Source: Streptacidiphilus carbonis
Lineage (GTDB): Bacteria > Actinomycetota > Actinomycetes > Streptomycetales > Streptomycetaceae
DNA length: 64,000 bases
Reading direction: 5' to 3'
Assembly: GCF_000787775.1 (NCBI RefSeq)
Contig: NZ_BBPM01000012.1
Span: forward strand, 47,711 to 111,710
The first letter of the stretch is position 1, and every line of letters begins with the position of its first letter. Under the pieces are notes generated by a model, which saw only the letters and a list, made by a program, of their open reading frames with translations, did no database searches and was not told the origin of the DNA. The position numbers and the translations under genes were made by a program. Below are positions 60,445 through 64,000 of this stretch, piece after piece.

Positions 60445-61166
60445 GTCCATGGCAGGGCCGACCTGGTGTGGGGGGTGAGCAGGGCGGTGGTGCCGGTCAG
60501 CAGCACGCCCGCCAGCAGCAGCGGGAGACCGACGGAGCCGTGGAGCGCCAGCGCCCCGCCGACCAGGGCGCCGACGAACATCGACGCCGCCGACAGCAGC
60601 CGGCGTCCGGCCTTGCTGTCCGCGCCCCCGGCCAGTCGGCCGTCGGCGGCGATGCCGGTGATGGTGAGGGTGAGCACCGTGGTGGTCAGGTCCGGCACGG
60701 CCAGCCGCCGGGCCGCCGCGTTCTGACTCCCCATCGCCACCCCGAGCAGCACCACCAGCAGGTAGCGGACCCAGCCCGAGGCCGGATCCGCGGACAGTTC
60801 GGCGGCCACGTAGGAGGCCAGCACCAGGACCGTCTCCGTCGCCACGGCGGCGAGCAGCAGCCTGCCCCGGTGCTCCGGGAAGCGGTTGACGAGCCGTCCG
60901 CCGAGCAGCGCACCGGCCGCGAAGGCGACCAGCGCGGTCAGTGACGCCGTGAGCGAGAAGTCCTTCGAGCCCGCCATCGAGAAGGCCATGAAGACCACAT
61001 TGCCGGTCATATTGGCGACGAAGACCCGGCCCAGCACCAGGTAACTGAAGGCGTCGACCAGTCCGGTGACCACGGTCAGCGCGATCAGCAGCGGCGGCAG
61101 CGGTCCCTGCCGCCCCTGGAGGTCGGGGACCAGGGTGGCCCTGGCGTCGCTGAGGAATCCGGGCAT
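60432..61166 (-). CDS. DUF1275 (YoaK) family membrane protein
   Basis: A 244-residue membrane protein with six or seven hydrophobic segments. PLLIALTVVTGLVDAFSYLV, then LGRVFVANMTGNVVFMAF, is the family signature; LGVAMGSQNAAARRLAVPDL and TTTVLTLTITGI are also conserved. The family has no proven function, though small-molecule transport is suspected. ATG 61166. It is divergent from the kdp operon. Confidence 0.9.
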   Translation of the reverse strand: MPGFLSDARATLVPDLQGRQGPLPPLLIALTVVTGLVDAFSYLVLGRVFVANMTGNVVFMAFSMAGSKDFSLTASLTALVAFAAGALLGGRLVNRFPEHRGRLLLAAVATETVLVLASYVAAELSADPASGWVRYLLVVLLGVAMGSQNAAARRLAVPDLTTTVLTLTITGIAADGRLAGGADSKAGRRLLSAASMFVGALVGGALALHGSVGLPLLLAGVLLTGTTALLTPHTRSALPWTQPG

Positions 61167-61445
61167 CGCGTGGTCCTCCGGGGGCAGGAAGTGGGGGCGG
61201 TGGGGGCGACGGGCGTGGTGCGGCGGGACGTCCCAGTTGTACCGGTGGACGGGCCCGGACCGTTGGCCGCGGCCAGCGCCGTCAAGGGCGTGTCAAGGTT
61301 CCGCCGACGGCCGCAAGCAACGCGTCAACGAAGCGCTGGTGCCTGCCTGACATGCGCTTTCCTGGCAACGCCGGAGCTGATCCGGCACCGGTCGGGAGCC
61401 CTCCTGGCGGGTTCGGAACCAGTTGATTCCAGGGGTGTATCCCGC

Positions 61446-61529
61446 ATGCTCGACGTGCTGTTCGTCGGGGTGACGATCCTTGTGTTCGCCGTCCTCGCTC
61501 TGATCGCCAAGGCGGTGGAGAAGCTGTGA
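61446..61529 (+). CDS. 27-residue membrane peptide upstream of kdpF
   Basis: A short [23 protein letters not shown] plus AKAVEKL: one membrane helix and a charged end. AGGGG lies about 10 bases upstream, and the stop overlaps the kdpF GTG by 4 bases, so it is clearly translated with the pump. It may be a second KdpF-like stabilising peptide. The 279 bases before it (61167-61445) hold the promoter region shared with the DUF1275 gene; no riboswitch could be recognised there. Confidence 0.72.
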   Translation: MLDVLFVGVTILVFAVLALIAKAVEKL

Positions 61530-61615
61530 GCGCCGACAACATCGTGGGCCTGATCGTCGCGGTGGCCCTGGTCGGGTACCTGGTCGCGGCTCTGGTCCTC
61601 CCGGAGAAGTTCTGA
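61526..61615 (+). CDS. kdpF: Potassium-transport ATPase small subunit KdpF
   Basis: A 29-residue single-helix peptide ([20 protein letters not shown], then AALVLPEKF). The end motif LVxPEKF is the KdpF hallmark. It stabilises the KdpFABC complex. The GTG start overlaps the preceding peptide, and kdpA begins 3 bases after its stop. Confidence 0.92.
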   Translation: MSADNIVGLIVAVALVGYLVAALVLPEKF

Positions 61616-61617
61616 CC

Positions 61618-63318
61618 ATGAATCCAACTCTCGCGGGCTTTCTGCAGGCCCTGGCGCTGGTCGGGGCGCTCGCCCTGTCCTACCGGCCGCTGGGCGACCA
61701 CATCGCCCACACTCTGACCACCCGCAAGCACCTGCGCGTCGAGCGCGTGATCTACAGGCTGATCGGGGTCGACGGCGAGGCGGAGCAGACCTGGGGCTCG
61801 TATCTGCGCAGTGTGCTGGCCTTCTCCTTCATATCGGTGCTGTTCCTGTACGGGTTCCAGCGGCTGCAGGAGCATCTGTGGCTGTCGCTGGGCTTCCCGG
61901 CGGTCTCGCCCGCCGTGGCCTGGAACACCGCCGCGTCCTTTGTCACCAACACCAACTGGCAGTCGTACTCGGGCGAGTCGACGATGGGCCACCTGGTGCA
62001 GATGGGCGGTCTGGCCGTCCAGAACTTCCTGTCCGCGGCGGTGGGCATCGCCGTGGTGGCCGCGCTGATCCGCGGGTTTCGGGGGTCCGGGGGTCGCTCC
62101 CCGGAAGGGCACAGCACCAGGAACCGGACGGACCACCTGGGCAACTTCTGGGTGGACCTGACCCGGATCACCCTGCGGGTGCTGCTGCCGATCTCGATCG
62201 TGTTCGCGCTGGTGCTGGTGGCCGGCGGGGTGGTCGAGAACCTGCACGCGGCGCAGGTCGTGCACACCCTCTCGGGTGCCACCCAGTCCATCCCCGGCGG
62301 TCCGGTGGCCTCGCAGGAGGTCATCAAGCAGCTGGGCACCAACGGCGGCGGCTTCTACAACGCCAACTCCGCGCACCCGTTCGAGAACCCCAACCCGTTC
62401 ACCAACCTGGTCGCCGTCTACCTGATGCTGGTGATCTCGTTCGCGCTCTGCCGCACCTTCGGGAAGATGGTCGGCAGCAACAAGCAGGGCTACACCATCC
62501 TCTCGGTGATGGGCCTGTACTGGGTGGCCTCGGCCTCGCTGATCACCTTCTTCGAGCACCAGCACTCGGGCATCGCCTCGCAGATCGCCGGTGCGGCGAT
62601 GGAGGGCAAGGAGGTCCGGTTCGGCATCCCGGGCTCCTCGCTGTTCGCGGCGTCCACGACGCTGACGTCCACCGGTGCGGTGAACTCGCTGCACGACTCG
62701 TTCACGCCGCTGGGCGGCGGCACCGCGATCCTGAACATGATGTTCGGTGAGATCGCGCCCGGCGGCACCGGATCGGGCCTGTACGGGATCCTGATCCTGG
62801 CCGTGGTCACCGTCTTCGTGGCGGGTCTGATGGTGGGTCGGACCCCGGAGTACCTGGGCAAGAAGCTGGGTGCGCGGGAGATGAAGTTCGCCTCCCTCTA
62901 CATCCTGACCACCCCGGCGATCGTGCTGTGCGGTACCGGTCTGGCGATGTCGCTGAAGGCCGGGCACGGCGGAGGGATGAACAACAGCGGGCCGCACGGC
63001 TTCTCCGAGGTGCTGTACGCCTTCACCTCGGCGGCCAACAACAACGGGTCGGCGTTCGGCGGGATCACGGTGACCAGTACGCACTGGCAGACCGCGCTGG
63101 GCCTCGCGATGCTCTTCGGCCGCTTCCTTCCGATGGTCTTCGTCCTCGCCCTGGCCGGCTCGCTGGCCAGGCAGACGCCGATCCCCGAAACCACCGGCAC
63201 CCTGCGGACCAACAATCCGCTGTTCGTCGGCATGCTCTCCGGCGTCATCCTGATCGTCGTCGGACTCACCTACTTCCCGGCCCTGGCACTCGGGCCGCTC
63301 GCGGAAGGGCTGCACTGA
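61618..63318 (+). CDS. kdpA: Potassium-transporting ATPase subunit KdpA
   Basis: A 566-residue polytopic channel-like subunit that binds and conducts K+ in the Kdp pump. Four repeated selectivity-filter regions are seen, including [57 protein letters not shown] and [14 protein letters not shown]. Length and order are standard. The stop overlaps the kdpB ATG by one base. The operon is normally induced by K+ limitation through KdpDE, which is not in the window. Confidence 0.96.
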   Translation: MNPTLAGFLQALALVGALALSYRPLGDHIAHTLTTRKHLRVERVIYRLIGVDGEAEQTWGSYLRSVLAFSFISVLFLYGFQRLQEHLWLSLGFPAVSPAVAWNTAASFVTNTNWQSYSGESTMGHLVQMGGLAVQNFLSAAVGIAVVAALIRGFRGSGGRSPEGHSTRNRTDHLGNFWVDLTRITLRVLLPISIVFALVLVAGGVVENLHAAQVVHTLSGATQSIPGGPVASQEVIKQLGTNGGGFYNANSAHPFENPNPFTNLVAVYLMLVISFALCRTFGKMVGSNKQGYTILSVMGLYWVASASLITFFEHQHSGIASQIAGAAMEGKEVRFGIPGSSLFAASTTLTSTGAVNSLHDSFTPLGGGTAILNMMFGEIAPGGTGSGLYGILILAVVTVFVAGLMVGRTPEYLGKKLGAREMKFASLYILTTPAIVLCGTGLAMSLKAGHGGGMNNSGPHGFSEVLYAFTSAANNNGSAFGGITVTSTHWQTALGLAMLFGRFLPMVFVLALAGSLARQTPIPETTGTLRTNNPLFVGMLSGVILIVVGLTYFPALALGPLAEGLH

Positions 63319-64000
63319 TGTCCACCCCCACTCTCCAGAATCCGGCCGTCGAGCCGGAGGCGCAGCAGGCTGCGGGTGAGACGGAGCACCGGCTTTCGGC
63401 GGGGCTGCTCGACCCCAAGCAGTTGCTCACCTCCTTCCCGGACGCGGTCAGGAAACTCGATCCGCGGGTCATGGTGAAGAGCCCCGTCATGTTCGTGGTC
63501 GAGGTCGGCTCGGTGCTGACCACGGTCTCGGCGATCGAGAAGCCCAGCGTGTTCGCCTGGGTGATCACCGTGTGGCTGTGGCTGACGGTGGTGTTCGCCA
63601 ACCTGGCCGAGGCCGTGGCCGAGGGCCGCGGCAAGGCCCAGGCCGACACTTTGCGCCGGACCAAGACCGACACGGTGGCCCGCAAGGTCACCGGAACCTG
63701 GACTCCGGGCGCCGTGAACGTGGCCGAGGCCGAGGTCGCGGCGACCGAGCTGAAGCTCGGCGACTTCGTGATCGTGGAGGCCGGCCAGGTCATCCCCGGT
63801 GACGGGGACGTGGTCGAGGGCGTGGCCAGCGTCGACGAGTCGGCGATCACCGGTGAGTCCGCTCCGGTGATCCGCGAGTCCGGCGGTGACCGGTCGGCGG
63901 TGACCGGCGGTACGAAGGTGCTGTCGGACCGGATCGTGGTGAAGATCACCTCTGAGCCGGGCAGGACGTTCATCGACCGGATGATCGCGCTGGTCGAGGG
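63318..64000 (+). CDS. kdpB: Potassium-transporting ATPase ATP-binding subunit KdpB (3' truncated by window)
   Basis: The first 227 residues of the P-type ATPase subunit that energises KdpA. Two N-terminal membrane helices ([38 protein letters not shown]) are followed by the actuator domain with [20 protein letters not shown], containing the TGES dephosphorylation loop. The phosphorylation motif DKTGT lies beyond the right edge. Start ATG 63318. Confidence 0.95.
   Translation, partial: MSTPTLQNPAVEPEAQQAAGETEHRLSAGLLDPKQLLTSFPDAVRKLDPRVMVKSPVMFVVEVGSVLTTVSAIEKPSVFAWVITVWLWLTVVFANLAEAVAEGRGKAQADTLRRTKTDTVARKVTGTWTPGAVNVAEAEVAATELKLGDFVIVEAGQVIPGDGDVVEGVASVDESAITGESAPVIRESGGDRSAVTGGTKVLSDRIVVKITSEPGRTFIDRMIALVE

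Noticed and set aside
61167..61445. c-di-AMP (ydaO) riboswitch before kdp
   Set aside because: The conserved ydaO core could not be seen. Only a short ribosome site and featureless GC-rich sequence are present.

Overview
The window is high-GC actinomycete chromosome of the Streptomyces / Kitasatospora / Streptacidiphilus type. I infer this from strong third-position GC, GTG/TTG starts, many 4-bp ATGA/GTGA gene overlaps, and a gene order I recognise from Streptomyces: gpmA, phoU<>phoRP, lipoprotein, carD, ispD, ispF, cysS, rlmB, DoxX protein, nucleotidyltransferase, small secreted protein, msiK, tRNA-Thr. The species cannot be fixed from sequence alone.

Layout. 1-19.7 kb is conserved core: a methyltransferase fragment, a GH15 glycosidase, an Eis-like acetyltransferase, an MFS exporter, glycolytic gpmA, the phosphate-control genes phoU and phoRP with a candidate PHO box, the RNA-polymerase-binding regulator carD, MEP-pathway ispD/ispF, cysS, the rRNA methylase rlmB, and the multi-importer sugar ATPase msiK. 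Most gene ends carry clear hairpin terminators.

19.7-42.1 kb is a genomic island of about 22.4 kb inserted in a tRNA-Thr(TGT) gene. It is bounded by a perfect 40-bp direct repeat of the tRNA 3' half (19718-19757 and 42092-42131). The tRNA stays intact on the left, and I see no integrase inside. The cargo looks like a defence island: (i) a UvrD-type helicase with a RelE/ParE-like N-terminus, a DUF6119/TIGR04141 gene with a C-terminal frameshift, and a divergent DNA methylase that carries its own HTH and specificity-like domain; (ii) a tightly coupled type I restriction-modification operon hsdM-hsdS-[AAA ATPase]-[DUF4276 TOPRIM-like]-hsdR; (iii) a cytoplasmic Ser/Thr kinase with a helical-repeat tail, followed by a 1638-residue DUF4011 superfamily-1 helicase with a PD-(D/E)XK nuclease domain. 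An overlapping double hairpin separates (ii) from (iii). This island is the best candidate for an undescribed system.

Right of the island an F420/PPOX-type gene is cut off after about 76 codons and runs into an antisense lipoprotein gene, so the chromosome has been rearranged there. Then come a large SUKH-domain protein, an ECF sigma factor with a membrane partner, a five-gene alkylation-damage operon (ogt, 2OG oxygenase, stand-alone Ada zinc domain, unknown, alkB), a TetR/flavodoxin pair around a 26-bp palindrome, a MacB-like ABC transporter, an AhpD-like protein, a disulfide oxidoreductase, a zinc-free L33 gene (rpmG) behind a Zur-box-like palindrome, small membrane and secreted proteins, and the start of a kdpFAB potassium-pump operon that runs off the right edge. 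No rRNA, CRISPR array or secondary-metabolite cluster was seen.
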